DNA of 64,000 nt from Methylomonas koyamae (GTDB lineage Bacteria; Pseudomonadota; Gammaproteobacteria; Methylococcales; Methylomonadaceae): NCBI RefSeq assembly GCF_006483455.1, contig NZ_PPPU01000027.1:27678-91677 (forward strand). Reading direction: 5' to 3'. The translations under genes were made by a program, and so were the position numbers. Positions within the stretch are counted from its first letter, which is position 1. Each line of letters begins with the position of its first letter. The notes beneath the pieces were generated by a model. The model was given only the letters and a program-made list of their open reading frames with translations, was not told where the DNA came from and ran no database searches. Of this stretch, positions 10,735-19,941 are shown in pieces.

Positions 10735-13464
10735 CTAATGCGCTTCGTCCCAGTTGGCACCGGTGCCGGCTTCCACCAGCAAGGGCACGGCCAACTCGGC
10801 GGCAGCGGACATGATGCCGGTGATTTTGGCAATGCTGTCCGTGAGAATGGGCTCGGCCACTTCGAACACCAGTTCGTCGTGCACCTGCATGATCATTTTC
10901 AGGTCGGCGCCGCTAGTTTCGATCCAGTCGTGGCAGGCGATCATCGCCCGTTTGATGATGTCGGCAGCGCTACCCTGCATCGGCGCGTTGATCGCGGTGC
11001 GTTCGGCGTACTGGCGTTGCGCGGCGTTGCGGGCGTTGATGTCCGGCAAATACAGACGGCGGCCGAAGAGGGTTTCGACATAGCCTTGCTGCTTGGCCAA
11101 TTCCCGCGTGCTGTCCATGTAGTGCTTGACGCCGGGGTAACGGCTGAAATACAGGTCGATGTAAGACTGGGCCTGATTGCGCGGCAAGCCCAATTGCTGC
11201 GCCAAGCCGAAGGCCGACATGCCGTAAATCAGGCCGAAGTTGATCGCCTTGGCCGAGCGGCGCAAGTCGTGGGTGACCTGATCCGGCGCCACTTCGAACA
11301 CTTCGGCGGCGGTAGCGCGGTGTACGTCCTCACCGGCGGCAAAGGCTTTCAGCAAACCCGCGTCGCCGGACAAATGCGCCATGATCCGCAATTCGATCTG
11401 CGAATAATCCGCCGCAACGATTTTGTAGCCGGACGGGGCGATAAAGGCTTGGCGGATTTTGCGGCCTTCCTCGCTACGGATCGGAATGTTCTGCAGGTTG
11501 GGGTCGGTCGACGACAACCGCCCGGTCGCCGCCACCGCCTGGTGGTAGGAGGTATGCACCCGCCCGGTTTTGCGGTTGATCTGCTGCGGCAGTTTGTCGG
11601 TGTAAGTCGATTTCAATTTGCTCAGGCCGCGGTGTTCCAGAATCAGTCGCGGTAACGCAAAATCCACCGCCAATTCCTGCAATACCGATTCATCGGTCGA
11701 CGGCTGGCCTTTCGGGGTTTTTTTCAGTATCGGCAGATTCAGCCGGTCGTACAGGATTTCCTGAATCTGTTTCGGCGAACCCAGGTTAAAAGCCGAGCCG
11801 GCCAGATCGTGGGCCTGGATTTCCAGGCCTATCATCCGGTCCGCCAATTCCTGGCTTTGCTGGGCCAGCATGTCGCTGTCGATCAGCACGCCGTTTTCCT
11901 CGATTTTGGCCAGCACTTTGACCAGCGGCAGCTCGATATCGTTATACAAGGCCCACAAACTGGGCCGTTGCTGCAATTCGGCGGACAGGGTCTGGTGCAG
12001 GCGCAAGGTGATGTCGGCGTCTTCGGCGGCGTATTCGGTGGCGAGATCGATCGCCACTTCGGCAAAACCGATCTGCTTGGCGCCCTTGCCGCAGACGTCC
12101 TCGAAGTGAATGGTATCGACACCCAGGTAATGTTTGGCCAGGTCGTCCATATTGTGTTTGGTCGCGGTACTGTTCAACACGTAGGATTGCAGCATCGTGT
12201 CGTGGCGGATACCGCGCAACGCGATGCCGTGGTTGGCCAGGACGTGGGCGTCGTATTTCAGGTTTTGGCCGAGCTTGGCGTGGTCCGGGTTTTCCAGTAA
12301 CGGTTTCAAAGCCTTCAGCACGCTCTGCCGATCCAGTTGCGCCGGCGCGTCCGGGTAATCGTGCGCCAGCGGTAAATACGCGGCTTGGCCGGCTTCGATT
12401 GCAAACGAAACGCCGACGATCTCGGCTTCGCTGTAATTCAGGCTGCTGGTTTCGGTATCGAACGCGAACAGCTCGGCTTGTTCCAGCCGGACCAGCCAGG
12501 CGTCGAATTCGGCTTGGCTGAGGATGGTTTGGTAATCTTTTGCGACCGGCGCCGGTTTCGGCGCTGCGGCTTGCCCGACCGGTTCGGCTGTGGTTGCTGA
12601 GGCGTCGCCGTTCAGCGTTTTCAACCAACTGCTGAAGCCCAGACTGCCCAACTGCTGTTTCAACGCGGCGATATCCGGTTCCTTACGTTTCAGATCGTCC
12701 AGGCTGTAATGCAAGGCCACGTCGCATTTGATCGTGGTCAATTCCCGCGATAGCGGCAATTGGCCCAAGGCCTCGCGCAGGTTGTCGCCGATTTTGCCTT
12801 TGATTTGGTCGGCGCTGGCGATCAGGTTGTCCAGCGTGCCGTATTCCTGCAGCCATTTGGCGGCGGTTTTCGGTCCGACCTTGGGCACGCCGGGGATGTT
12901 GTCCACCGCGTCGCCCATCAAAGCCAGATAATCGATGATTTGTTCCGGCTTGACGCCGAATTTGTCCTGAACCCCGGCAATGTCCATCACCGCGCCGGTC
13001 ATCGAGTTTTCCAGGATGATCTGCTCGTTGACCAATTGCGCCATGTCCTTGTCGCCGGTGGAAATGATGACATTGAAGCCCTGGCGGGCGGCGTTTTGCG
13101 CCAGACTGCCCAGCACGTCGTCGGCCTCGACCCCGTGTTCGATGATCAGCGGCAACCCCAAAGACCGGATCAAGTCGTGCAGCGGTTGAATCTGCACCCG
13201 CAATTCGTCCGGCATCGGCGGCCGGTGCGCCTTGTATTGGTCGTACAACTCGTGACGGAAGGTCTTGCCCGGCGCGTCGAATACCACAGCGAAGTAAGGC
13301 GTGTTGTAGTCGTTGATTAACTTGCGCAACATGTTGGAAACGCCGTAAACGGCGTTGGTCGGTTCGCCTTTACTGTTGGTCAGCGGCGGTACGGCGTGAA
13401 AGGCGCGAAACAGAAACGACGAACCGTCGACGAGAATCAGTTTGTGGATGGCGGAATCGGACAT
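10735..13464 (-). CDS. polA: DNA polymerase I
   Basis: 909 residues with all three domains. The 5'-3' exonuclease (about 1-300) includes LVDGSSFLFRAFHAVPPL and the helix-hairpin region IPGVPKVGPKTAAKWL. The 3'-5' exonuclease keeps its catalytic DTE (FAFDTETSSL), so proofreading should be active. The polymerase has motif A (DYSQIELRIMAHLSGD), the O helix (RRSAKAINFGLIYGMSAFGL) and motif C (MQVHDELVFEV). It fills gaps and removes RNA primers. The ATG at 13464 begins the family N terminus; the 29 extra open codons upstream do not look coding. Confidence 0.97.
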   Translation of the reverse strand: MSDSAIHKLILVDGSSFLFRAFHAVPPLTNSKGEPTNAVYGVSNMLRKLINDYNTPYFAVVFDAPGKTFRHELYDQYKAHRPPMPDELRVQIQPLHDLIRSLGLPLIIEHGVEADDVLGSLAQNAARQGFNVIISTGDKDMAQLVNEQIILENSMTGAVMDIAGVQDKFGVKPEQIIDYLALMGDAVDNIPGVPKVGPKTAAKWLQEYGTLDNLIASADQIKGKIGDNLREALGQLPLSRELTTIKCDVALHYSLDDLKRKEPDIAALKQQLGSLGFSSWLKTLNGDASATTAEPVGQAAAPKPAPVAKDYQTILSQAEFDAWLVRLEQAELFAFDTETSSLNYSEAEIVGVSFAIEAGQAAYLPLAHDYPDAPAQLDRQSVLKALKPLLENPDHAKLGQNLKYDAHVLANHGIALRGIRHDTMLQSYVLNSTATKHNMDDLAKHYLGVDTIHFEDVCGKGAKQIGFAEVAIDLATEYAAEDADITLRLHQTLSAELQQRPSLWALYNDIELPLVKVLAKIEENGVLIDSDMLAQQSQELADRMIGLEIQAHDLAGSAFNLGSPKQIQEILYDRLNLPILKKTPKGQPSTDESVLQELAVDFALPRLILEHRGLSKLKSTYTDKLPQQINRKTGRVHTSYHQAVAATGRLSSTDPNLQNIPIRSEEGRKIRQAFIAPSGYKIVAADYSQIELRIMAHLSGDAGLLKAFAAGEDVHRATAAEVFEVAPDQVTHDLRRSAKAINFGLIYGMSAFGLAQQLGLPRNQAQSYIDLYFSRYPGVKHYMDSTRELAKQQGYVETLFGRRLYLPDINARNAAQRQYAERTAINAPMQGSAADIIKRAMIACHDWIETSGADLKMIMQVHDELVFEVAEPILTDSIAKITGIMSAAAELAVPLLVEAGTGANWDEAH

Positions 13465-13614
13465 GTGCGGTCGAAAGACAGATAGATGCCGGAACGATAC
13501 AGGGCGAGCCAGAGCGCTGCAAGCGTAGAATTTCACACGCCGCCGGCGCACGCTTTTCTCGGCGGTGCTTAGCGCAGTAGACTATTGCTATCCGCAACTT
13601 AGCAGAGAACGGCC

Positions 13615-14211
13615 ATGGCCCTTGCCAAACTCAAAACCCGCATCAGCCCGGAACACTATCTGGCCGGCGAACGCCAGTCCGAGCTCCGCCACCAGCTCAT
13701 CGACGGCGAAGTCTATGCGATGACCGGCGGCAGTGAGAACCACAACTTGCTGGAAGGTAATATTTTCAATCTGTTCAAAAACGGCCTGAAAGGCAAGCCG
13801 TGCAAGACTTTCATGTCCGATATGAAACTGCGCATCGCCGACGATTTTTTCTACCCGGACGTGATGGTGGTTTGCGGCGAAGACAAGCAGGACAACTACT
13901 ACAAAACCGCGCCGGTCGTGATCGTGGAAGTGTTGTCCAAAACCACGCGCAAATTCGACCAGACCGCCAAACGTCTGCGCTGCCAGACCCTGCCGACGCT
14001 GGAGGAATACGTGCTGGTCGAGCAGGATAAAGGCGAGATTCAGGTATTCCGCCGCAACCAGCATTGGCAGTCGTTTTATTACTATCTGGGCGACCAGATC
14101 GAATTCGCAGCGCTGGATCTTAGCCTGAGCGTGGCCGATATTTACGAGCAGGTCGATAACGAGGACGTCGTGGCGTTCAACCAACAGCCGCCGGCCGAGT
14201 CGCTGCCTTAA
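13615..14211 (+). CDS. Uma2 family (DUF820) predicted endonuclease, copy 1
   Basis: 198 residues with the Uma2 PD-(D/E)XK layout: ELRHQLIDGEVYAMTGGSENHNLLEGNI, MKLRIADDFFYPDVMVVC (the PD), then APVVIVEVLSKTTRKFDQTAKR (the acidic residue in VEVLS and a basic follow-up). The family is abundant in cyanobacteria and linked to mobile or selfish DNA; its biological role is unsettled. A paralogue of the same length lies at 15653-16246, on the far side of a transporter gene. Confidence 0.85.
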   Translation: MALAKLKTRISPEHYLAGERQSELRHQLIDGEVYAMTGGSENHNLLEGNIFNLFKNGLKGKPCKTFMSDMKLRIADDFFYPDVMVVCGEDKQDNYYKTAPVVIVEVLSKTTRKFDQTAKRLRCQTLPTLEEYVLVEQDKGEIQVFRRNQHWQSFYYYLGDQIEFAALDLSLSVADIYEQVDNEDVVAFNQQPPAESLP

Positions 14212-14221
14212 GCAGGCGCCG

Positions 14222-15472
14222 TCAGGCCGGATTTTGCCGCGGTTGATCGACCAGCGCGGCGATGACCAAATCGCCGCTGACGTTCAAGGTGGTGCGACAC
14301 ATGTCCAGAAAGCGGTCCACCCCCAGAATCAGACCCATGCCTTCGGCCGGTATCCCGACCTGCTGGGTCAGAATCATGATCAAAGGCAGCGAGCCGCCCG
14401 GTACGCCGGCGGTGCCGATGCCGGCCAGGATCGACATCAAAACCACCTGCACCTGTTGCGCCAACGATAGATCGACGCCGTAGACCTGGGCCAGAAACAA
14501 TACGGTAATGCCTTCGAACAGCGCCGTGCCGTTCTGGTTGGCGGTGGAGCCTATCGTCAGCACAAAGCGCGAAACTTCCGGGCTGAGTTTCAATTCCCGT
14601 TCCGCCAGTTCCAATGAGCGCGGTAATGTGGCGTTGGACGACGCAGTCGCGAAGGCATACAAATACACGTCGCGGCATTGCCGGAAAAACGGCCAGGGCG
14701 CGATACCTCTGAATAGCCTTAACATTGCGCTATAAACCAGACCTTGTTGCAACAGCAGGCCGGCGACCACCACCAGCACGTAGAATCCCAGCGAGAACAA
14801 AATCTGGTGGCCGAATTTAAAGGTGGATTGAAACACCAGCGCGAATACCGCCCACGGCGCGAATTGCATCGCCGCGTCCACTATCCGCAGGCAGGCGGCG
14901 TAAGTTTCCTCCAACAACGCCAGCCAACGCGACGGTTTGCCGCCGTTCGCTGCCGCGAGAGCAGCACCGAACGCCAACGAAAAAAACATCAACGACAGCA
15001 TCTCGCCGTCCAGGGCCTGCACGGCGCTGTTGAACGGGTTTTTCGGGATGATCTCCAGCAACGATTGCACCACCGGCTTGGCTTGCGCCACGTGTTGGCG
15101 GATCTTGTGCACACCGGCCTCGTCGCCGAGCAGTTGCGAAATATCCAGACCGGTGCCGGGCTGCAGCAGATTTACTAGCGACACGCCGATCACCACCGAC
15201 GCCGAGCTGGCAATCAGCGTAAATAATAAAGTGCGCTGGGCAACCCGCGCCAAACCGTGGTGGCTGCTGAGCTGGTAAACGCCCAGCATCAAACCGCTCA
15301 TCACCATCGGCACTACGATCATGAAGATCAGCCGCAGAAAAATCTGGCCGACCGGTTCCAATAGGTAGCGGTTGAATACCTGCAAGCCGGCGTGGTCGGC
15401 AAAACCGTGGCAGGCCAGGCCGGCGGCGGCCCCCAACCCTAGGCTGAGCAATAATCGGTGATGGTTTTTCAT
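14222..15472 (-). CDS. Dicarboxylate/amino acid:cation symporter (DAACS family)
   Basis: 416 residues with about eight hydrophobic helices. The family signature regions are IFMIVVPMVMSGLMLGVYQL, the serine-rich hairpin ATASSNATLPRSLELAE, the NQNGTALFEGITVLFLAQ helix with its substrate-binding Asn/Gly/Thr, and GGSLPLIMILTQQVGIPAEG with DRFLDMCRTTLNVSGD near the end. It should import glutamate, aspartate or C4-dicarboxylates with Na+ or H+. An ATG at 15481 (three more residues) is also possible. It is convergent with the first Uma2 gene. Confidence 0.93.
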   Translation of the reverse strand: MKNHHRLLLSLGLGAAAGLACHGFADHAGLQVFNRYLLEPVGQIFLRLIFMIVVPMVMSGLMLGVYQLSSHHGLARVAQRTLLFTLIASSASVVIGVSLVNLLQPGTGLDISQLLGDEAGVHKIRQHVAQAKPVVQSLLEIIPKNPFNSAVQALDGEMLSLMFFSLAFGAALAAANGGKPSRWLALLEETYAACLRIVDAAMQFAPWAVFALVFQSTFKFGHQILFSLGFYVLVVVAGLLLQQGLVYSAMLRLFRGIAPWPFFRQCRDVYLYAFATASSNATLPRSLELAERELKLSPEVSRFVLTIGSTANQNGTALFEGITVLFLAQVYGVDLSLAQQVQVVLMSILAGIGTAGVPGGSLPLIMILTQQVGIPAEGMGLILGVDRFLDMCRTTLNVSGDLVIAALVDQPRQNPA

Positions 15473-15652
15473 GGCAGACATCCGCTCGGCAGTCGCAATA
15501 GCCTGGATAGTAGGTCTTTTCGCCGGATTTGTTAACTTTGCCGTGGTTCGGCGCGTCTTGTATTTCCCGGGCCGATCTCTAACAATACCGACACTCGGCC
15601 TGCCGGCCGGGCATTCGGTTATTTCCTTGAACAGTTGTAGGCGGGGCGCATC

Positions 15653-16246
15653 ATGGCTTTCCACACCGATCAACCCGATGTTTATTTGACGGAAGACGAA
15701 TATCTGGCCAGCGAGGCGGCTGCCGAAGTCAAGCGCGAGTATATCGACGGCCAGGTCCGCGCGATGACCGGTGCCGGTTATAACCACAATTGCATCGCGG
15801 CCAACATTCTCGGCGAGTTCAGAAGTCATCTAAAAGGTACGCCCTGCGCGACGTTCAAGGCCGAAATCAAACTGCAGATCGGCAAGGATTACGTCTACCC
15901 GGACGTACTGGTGGATTGCAGCAATATGTCCGGAAACGACCTATTTTCAACGGCGCCGGTCATAATCGTGGAGGTGTTGTCCCGCTCCACCCGTAAAACC
16001 GACACCACCACCAAACTGATCCGCTACATCAACCTGCCGTCGTTGCAGGAATACGTGCTGATCGAACCGGACATCGTTTCGGTGCAAGTCCTGCGCCGCG
16101 CCAACCACTGGCTATCCGAGTACTATTTTCTCGGCGACGACGTGACGTTTACCTCGATCGGGCTAACGCTGAAAGTGGAGGACATTTACGACCGGGTCGA
16201 GAACCGCGACATCAACGAATTCCGCGAACGGGCGCAACAACCATGA
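15653..16246 (+). CDS. Uma2 family (DUF820) predicted endonuclease, copy 2
   Basis: 197 residues, clearly related to the copy at 13615: REYIDGQVRAMTGAGYNHNCIAANI, FKAEIKLQIGKDYVYPDVLVDC, then APVIIVEVLSRSTRKTDTTTK. The PD and E-V-L nuclease signatures are kept. Its stop codon overlaps the ATG of the Rof-like gene by four bases, so the two are co-translated. Confidence 0.85.
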   Translation: MAFHTDQPDVYLTEDEYLASEAAAEVKREYIDGQVRAMTGAGYNHNCIAANILGEFRSHLKGTPCATFKAEIKLQIGKDYVYPDVLVDCSNMSGNDLFSTAPVIIVEVLSRSTRKTDTTTKLIRYINLPSLQEYVLIEPDIVSVQVLRRANHWLSEYYFLGDDVTFTSIGLTLKVEDIYDRVENRDINEFRERAQQP

Positions 16247-16482
16247 CCCAACCCATTGACTGCAACCTGCACGATTACCTGGAAATTGCCTGTATCTACG
16301 GCTACCGCGTCAAACTGACGCTGACAGACGGCAGCGTGGTGGCAGGCAAAGCTGTCGACACCGTGACGACCGCAGACAAACGCGAATATTTGCAGCTCGA
16401 TACCGAGCGGGTGGAAACCAATCGCTTGGCCAAGTTGGAGGTACTGACGCCGGGAGCCAAATTTAGCGAAGTGCGGTTTTAA
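16243..16482 (+). CDS. rof: Rho-binding antiterminator, Rof family
   Basis: 79 residues with the family core PIDCNLHDYLEIACIYGYRVKLTLTDG, then GKAVDTVTTADKREYLQL and a final NRLAKLEVL. Rof is a small Sm-like protein that binds the RNA site of Rho and blocks factor-dependent termination. It starts within the stop codon of the upstream Uma2 gene (ATGA), an unexpected pairing. Confidence 0.85.
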   Translation: MTQPIDCNLHDYLEIACIYGYRVKLTLTDGSVVAGKAVDTVTTADKREYLQLDTERVETNRLAKLEVLTPGAKFSEVRF

Positions 16483-16512
16483 ACCTCAGAAATTACAACC
16501 CGGAATCCGCTT

Positions 16513-16944
16513 ATGGACGCTCTATCCAACATCCCCACCGTGGCCCACGTGATTCAACAGGCGGTCGCACCGGTATTTCTGCTGACCGGGGTCGCCGGCA
16601 TTCTCGGCGTGTTGACCAGCCGCCTGGGACGGGCGGTGGATCGGTTTAGAACCTTGAATATGCTGTTCGAAAACGGTGCCGACGAACACTATCCGGAAAT
16701 GCGGATTTTGGCCCGGCGCGCCCACTGGATTCATTGGGCGATTAGTTTGTGTACCGTATGCGCTTTGTTGATCTGCCTGTCCATCGTCGCCCTGTTCGTC
16801 GGTACCGAAATCGCCGTCGATCCGTCTCCGGTGGTTTCGTTTCTGTTCGTGGCCGCCATGCTGGCCTTGATCGGCGGCTTGCTGTGCTTTTTACGGGAGA
16901 TCGCGCTGGCGACCGGAATGATTTCGCTGCCGGGGCCGAAATAA
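16513..16944 (+). CDS. DUF2721 inner-membrane protein
   Basis: 143 residues with three membrane helices (about 10-32, 75-98 and 105-130). The N-terminal stretch IPTVAHVIQQAVAPVFLLTGVAG followed by LTSRLGRAVDRFRTLN is the family hallmark. Function is unknown. It is 30 bp downstream of the Rof gene and probably shares its transcript. Confidence 0.87.
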   Translation: MDALSNIPTVAHVIQQAVAPVFLLTGVAGILGVLTSRLGRAVDRFRTLNMLFENGADEHYPEMRILARRAHWIHWAISLCTVCALLICLSIVALFVGTEIAVDPSPVVSFLFVAAMLALIGGLLCFLREIALATGMISLPGPK

Positions 16945-16954
16945 TGACTTAGGA

Positions 16955-16980
16955 AACGGTGGGCAACATTGCCCACCGTT
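16955..16980. terminator. Strong symmetrical hairpin between convergent genes
   Basis: AACGGTGGGCAA and TTGCCCACCGTT pair over 12 bp with almost no loop. It lies 10 bp after the DUF2721 stop and 42 bp before the end of the convergent hydrolase gene. It lacks a T-tract, so it may act as an mRNA 3' stabiliser or bidirectional terminator. Confidence 0.6.
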
Positions 16981-17021
16981 CGCTTCGCCTGGCCGCAAAC
17001 AAGCAGCCCCAAGCTTACCGA

Positions 17022-17972
17022 CTAAAGCTTGCGTTTAAAAAAAAGAACCGTTTTTTCGCGCGCGTCATAGGCCTGCTCCACATTCGGAATCATATTGACC
17101 GTACCGCCCCGGCCCAAATGCGAAAAATTGTCGGTGATCGCAATCGGCACCATTAATCGATCCCAAGCATGCGTGGCATCTGGGTAACTAACCACATCTA
17201 CCAGCGCTTGTTCGTCGGCCGCAAGACCTGATTTCAACGCCAGACAAGGCGCTGCGCTTTCGTCGTATTCGTCCAACCCGCCGATCTGGATCAGCACCGG
17301 CGCGCCGGTTAACGGATTCCCGTTCGGGCTACCGAAACTGAAATAAGGCAGTCGCGGATTGTTGTAGCCGTAACATAACGGATAGTTGGCGACGTGGGCT
17401 TTGAAATGCCGGCCGCCGCCGTATTGTTGAGTAACCTGTTCGGTCGCGCTGGCCAGGGTCATGACGCCGCCCCAGGAAAAGCCCAAGACGCCGATTCTTT
17501 CCGGGTCGATCTCGGCTTGGTTGCTTAAAAACTCCAGCGCGGCAAAGGCATCGGGATAGGTCAGAATCGGTAAAGCCGGACGATTGGCGGCCGAGGCAAC
17601 GCCGCGGGCTTCCCACATGTCGAGTTCCAGCGTGGCAATACCGGCCTGCTGCAGCTCGCTGGCATAGAAGTCGCCGCGCGCATCCACACCGGCGGAGCCA
17701 TGTAAAATCACCACGGCCGGCAAACCGGCGTGCTTACCGCGGCAGTGTCTCTTTCCCGGCAACGACAACTTGGCTTTGACGGTTAACGCGCCTTGACTGA
17801 CCACCCCACCCGGAACGCCCGGATTGAAAGCCAACTTTTCCGATTGAATCTCGACAAACTCGATTTTGGGTCGGCTTTGCGCAGCGCAATTTGCACCGTC
17901 GTGAGCCTGAACGCCGGAAAATGCGCTCGATAGTAATATGCCGGCGAATAAGGCATCGCGGAATTTGCTCAT
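17022..17972 (-). CDS. Secreted dienelactone hydrolase-like alpha/beta hydrolase
   Basis: 316 residues with a signal peptide (about 1-23, cut after VQA). The alpha/beta-hydrolase parts are VVILHGSAGVDARGDFYASEL, DPERIGVLGFSWGG (here the nucleophile elbow G-F-S-W-G has Ser in place of the Cys of true dienelactone hydrolases), VLIQIGGLDEYDE (acid) and PDATHAWDR (His). It is a likely periplasmic esterase or hydrolase of unknown substrate. It is monocistronic. Confidence 0.85.
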   Translation of the reverse strand: MSKFRDALFAGILLSSAFSGVQAHDGANCAAQSRPKIEFVEIQSEKLAFNPGVPGGVVSQGALTVKAKLSLPGKRHCRGKHAGLPAVVILHGSAGVDARGDFYASELQQAGIATLELDMWEARGVASAANRPALPILTYPDAFAALEFLSNQAEIDPERIGVLGFSWGGVMTLASATEQVTQQYGGGRHFKAHVANYPLCYGYNNPRLPYFSFGSPNGNPLTGAPVLIQIGGLDEYDESAAPCLALKSGLAADEQALVDVVSYPDATHAWDRLMVPIAITDNFSHLGRGGTVNMIPNVEQAYDAREKTVLFFKRKL

Positions 17973-18126
17973 AGTCGTTTCCTGTTCGGATGGAAGAATT
18001 AAACCCGGAATCGGCTTAACCGAATTCTAGGCACTGATCTAATGCGCTAGGAAGTATAGTCGCCGCGGAACCTGCGAGTGGACTCGCCGAAATTCAATCG
18101 ATATAAGGAATCGGACAATCTGTAGG

Positions 18127-18153
18127 CCGGAACAAGCCGAACGGTGTTTCCGG
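18127..18153. repeat. REP-like hairpin
   Basis: CCGGAA at 18127-18132 and TTCCGG at 18148-18153 frame a 15-nt interior in the layout GTAGGCCGGAACAAGCC. This resembles short dispersed extragenic repeats common in gammaproteobacteria; another in similar style is at 62737-62763. Confidence 0.45.
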
Positions 18154-18214
18154 AAATTTAATGCGTGTCATGAACCGAATACGGTGCGACAAATGCTAAT
18201 AAGCTAGACCTGAC

Positions 18215-18294
18215 CCTGTTTTCCTGTTTTCCTGTTTTCCTGTTTTCCTGTTTTCCTGTTTTCCTGTTTTCCTGTTTTCCTGTTTTCCTGTTTT
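18215..18294. repeat. Perfect tandem repeat, ten copies of CCTGTTTT
   Basis: Ten uninterrupted copies of an 8-bp unit. A unit not divisible by three and free of mismatches suggests recent slippage expansion. It lies about 390 bp upstream of the MACPF-collar gene, outside any coding frame, and directly after the sequence GACCTGACCCTG, which recurs near 20941. Confidence 0.95.
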
Positions 18295-18687
18295 GAAACT
18301 CAGTCAAATGGGCTTTAGCGTGAGGGTGTCGTGGATGCTGCGAGGGAAGTGCGCTGACATGTGATAATCTGTGAAAAAGATGTTGTCAGCGAAATTATAA
18401 TAACAAAAACAATTAGTTATGTCAATAATTGATTATTATGACTGCAACGATCTGCCATTGTTTAATTAGTTGTTGTTTATACGAACACCTCCCGCTCCGG
18501 TCAAATTAGCTAAGGCTTAGGAAACTAAATAACGCAGAAATGGCACTAGAGTTTTTGCGAACACTTTTAGAACTGATAAGCTAATCATGCTGACTTATGG
18601 AAATTCTAAGCTTTATAAATCGGCCAGCAATCATTCGGATTGTTTAGTAAGCAACACATTTAACCAACATACTTTATTGGAGCGAAA

Positions 18688-19941
18688 ATGCAGTTAGGAT
18701 ACATAGCAAACACTGATTACAAATTAACTCTTACACCAGGTAATGCTGTTGACATAGCTAATGGAGTAGGGGTAGATATGAGTGATTCCCTATTTCCAAA
18801 ATTTAGGACACAAATTTTTGGAAAAGGGGAGGCATTTAAACACGACTCCCCAACTGACTTGATCATAGACAGTTGCACCGTGTACGAGTCTACTGATTAT
18901 AAGGAAGAAGCCAGACAACTAGCTACGTCCTTTTCTGCACACTTTGGAGTTACAACTGGGAATGCGGCATACTCTAAGGCGCGAAATGAAGTTGACACAA
19001 AGAAAATATTTTATATTGAGATCGCGCAAATAGGCGAAGGCATGGCGATTGATAAAAATGATATTAAATGGGAATCGCCTCCAATTGCTGAAAGCTTAAA
19101 TGACCCTAAGGAAATTCTTGACCAATTTCTGCTGGATTCGGGGAGTCATTATATAAATCGTGTGTATTATGGAAAACTAATTATAATCCGAGCAGCCATC
19201 AAAACGACAAGCATATCTGAACGCGATTCATTCTCCGCATCAGTAAAAGCCGCTGCCGCTTCATGGGGAGGAGGCGCAAGCATTTCTTCATCTCACGAAC
19301 AAGTTTTAAGAAGCTCAAATGTGGAATTAGTAGCTTCAATTGTTTCTGGGGGTGTAACCGGATTAAATTTGGCCCTAACAAGTTATGAAGATATTAAGGT
19401 TATTATAGAAAAAATAAAAAATGGCACTATTATAATCAATAACGGTCCAGTCAAATGCGACGTAACTAGTCTATGGCACACTATTAGCGCATATCCAAAA
19501 ATAAGGAAGGTGTTATCTTTTCCAAAGGTAGAGCCAATTCAACCAATCTTCGGTGTACCTAAAGGAACAATTATCGCTTGGTACCCAACTCCCGAGAGCA
19601 TTATTTTTGATGACGTCAATACTTCGCAAATAAAATCAATAGTCATGCCAGCAGGATGGACTATCTGTGATGGTAAAAACAACACCCCTAATCTAGTAGG
19701 TAACTTCATCCGAGGTATTGTGAGCCCATCAGAGTCTGGTCTACAAGGTGGTCAACCGTCACACTTTCACACTTGTAGCGGTATTACAGGCGGTGAAACA
19801 AACGGAATGCAGGGACCAAACGAAGGAGCTGATAATTATGCTGGTAAAAACTGGCAGCATCAGCATAATTTTTCTGCTTCCACATCAGAAAGCTCCAATA
19901 TTCCTCCTTATATCGGATTGATTTACATTATGAAGTTATAA
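18688..19941 (+). CDS. MACPF-like pore-forming protein fused to a phage tail-collar domain
   Basis: 417 residues. The N-terminal part (about 1-285) has the MACPF/perforin signature as FLLDSGSHYINRVYYGKL (Gly152, Ser153, His154, Tyr155), followed by two Ser/Ala-rich stretches as expected for membrane-inserting helices. The C-terminal part (about 289-417) is a tail-collar domain: GVPKGTIIAWYP, PAGWTICDGKNNTPNLVGNFIRG, His-rich FHTCSG and HQHNFSAS, and NIPPYIGLIYIMKL. The collar fold forms trimeric tips of phage tail fibres. There is no signal peptide. Base composition is much more AT-rich than the neighbours, which suggests transfer. A GGAGCG ribosome site precedes the ATG. The fusion suggests a secreted or contact-delivered toxin with a binding tip, which is inference; no export genes adjoin it. 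Confidence 0.75.
   Translation: MQLGYIANTDYKLTLTPGNAVDIANGVGVDMSDSLFPKFRTQIFGKGEAFKHDSPTDLIIDSCTVYESTDYKEEARQLATSFSAHFGVTTGNAAYSKARNEVDTKKIFYIEIAQIGEGMAIDKNDIKWESPPIAESLNDPKEILDQFLLDSGSHYINRVYYGKLIIIRAAIKTTSISERDSFSASVKAAAASWGGGASISSSHEQVLRSSNVELVASIVSGGVTGLNLALTSYEDIKVIIEKIKNGTIIINNGPVKCDVTSLWHTISAYPKIRKVLSFPKVEPIQPIFGVPKGTIIAWYPTPESIIFDDVNTSQIKSIVMPAGWTICDGKNNTPNLVGNFIRGIVSPSESGLQGGQPSHFHTCSGITGGETNGMQGPNEGADNYAGKNWQHQHNFSASTSESSNIPPYIGLIYIMKL

Larger units (their letters stand above)
17973..18687. other. 715-bp intergenic stretch with repeats and AT-rich leader
   Basis: The first 200 bp are of host-like composition and hold a REP-like hairpin. A perfect 80-bp tandem repeat follows at 18215-18294. 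From about 18360 the sequence becomes strongly AT-rich up to the next gene, whose ribosome site GGAGCG is at 18679-18684. I find no convincing open frame or promoter in it. Confidence 0.7.

Noticed and set aside
18370..18460. AT-rich inverted motif ahead of the MACPF gene (GTCAATAAT / ATTATTATGAC)
   Set aside because: Arms do not match after a 2-bp shift; low-complexity A/T sequence explains it.
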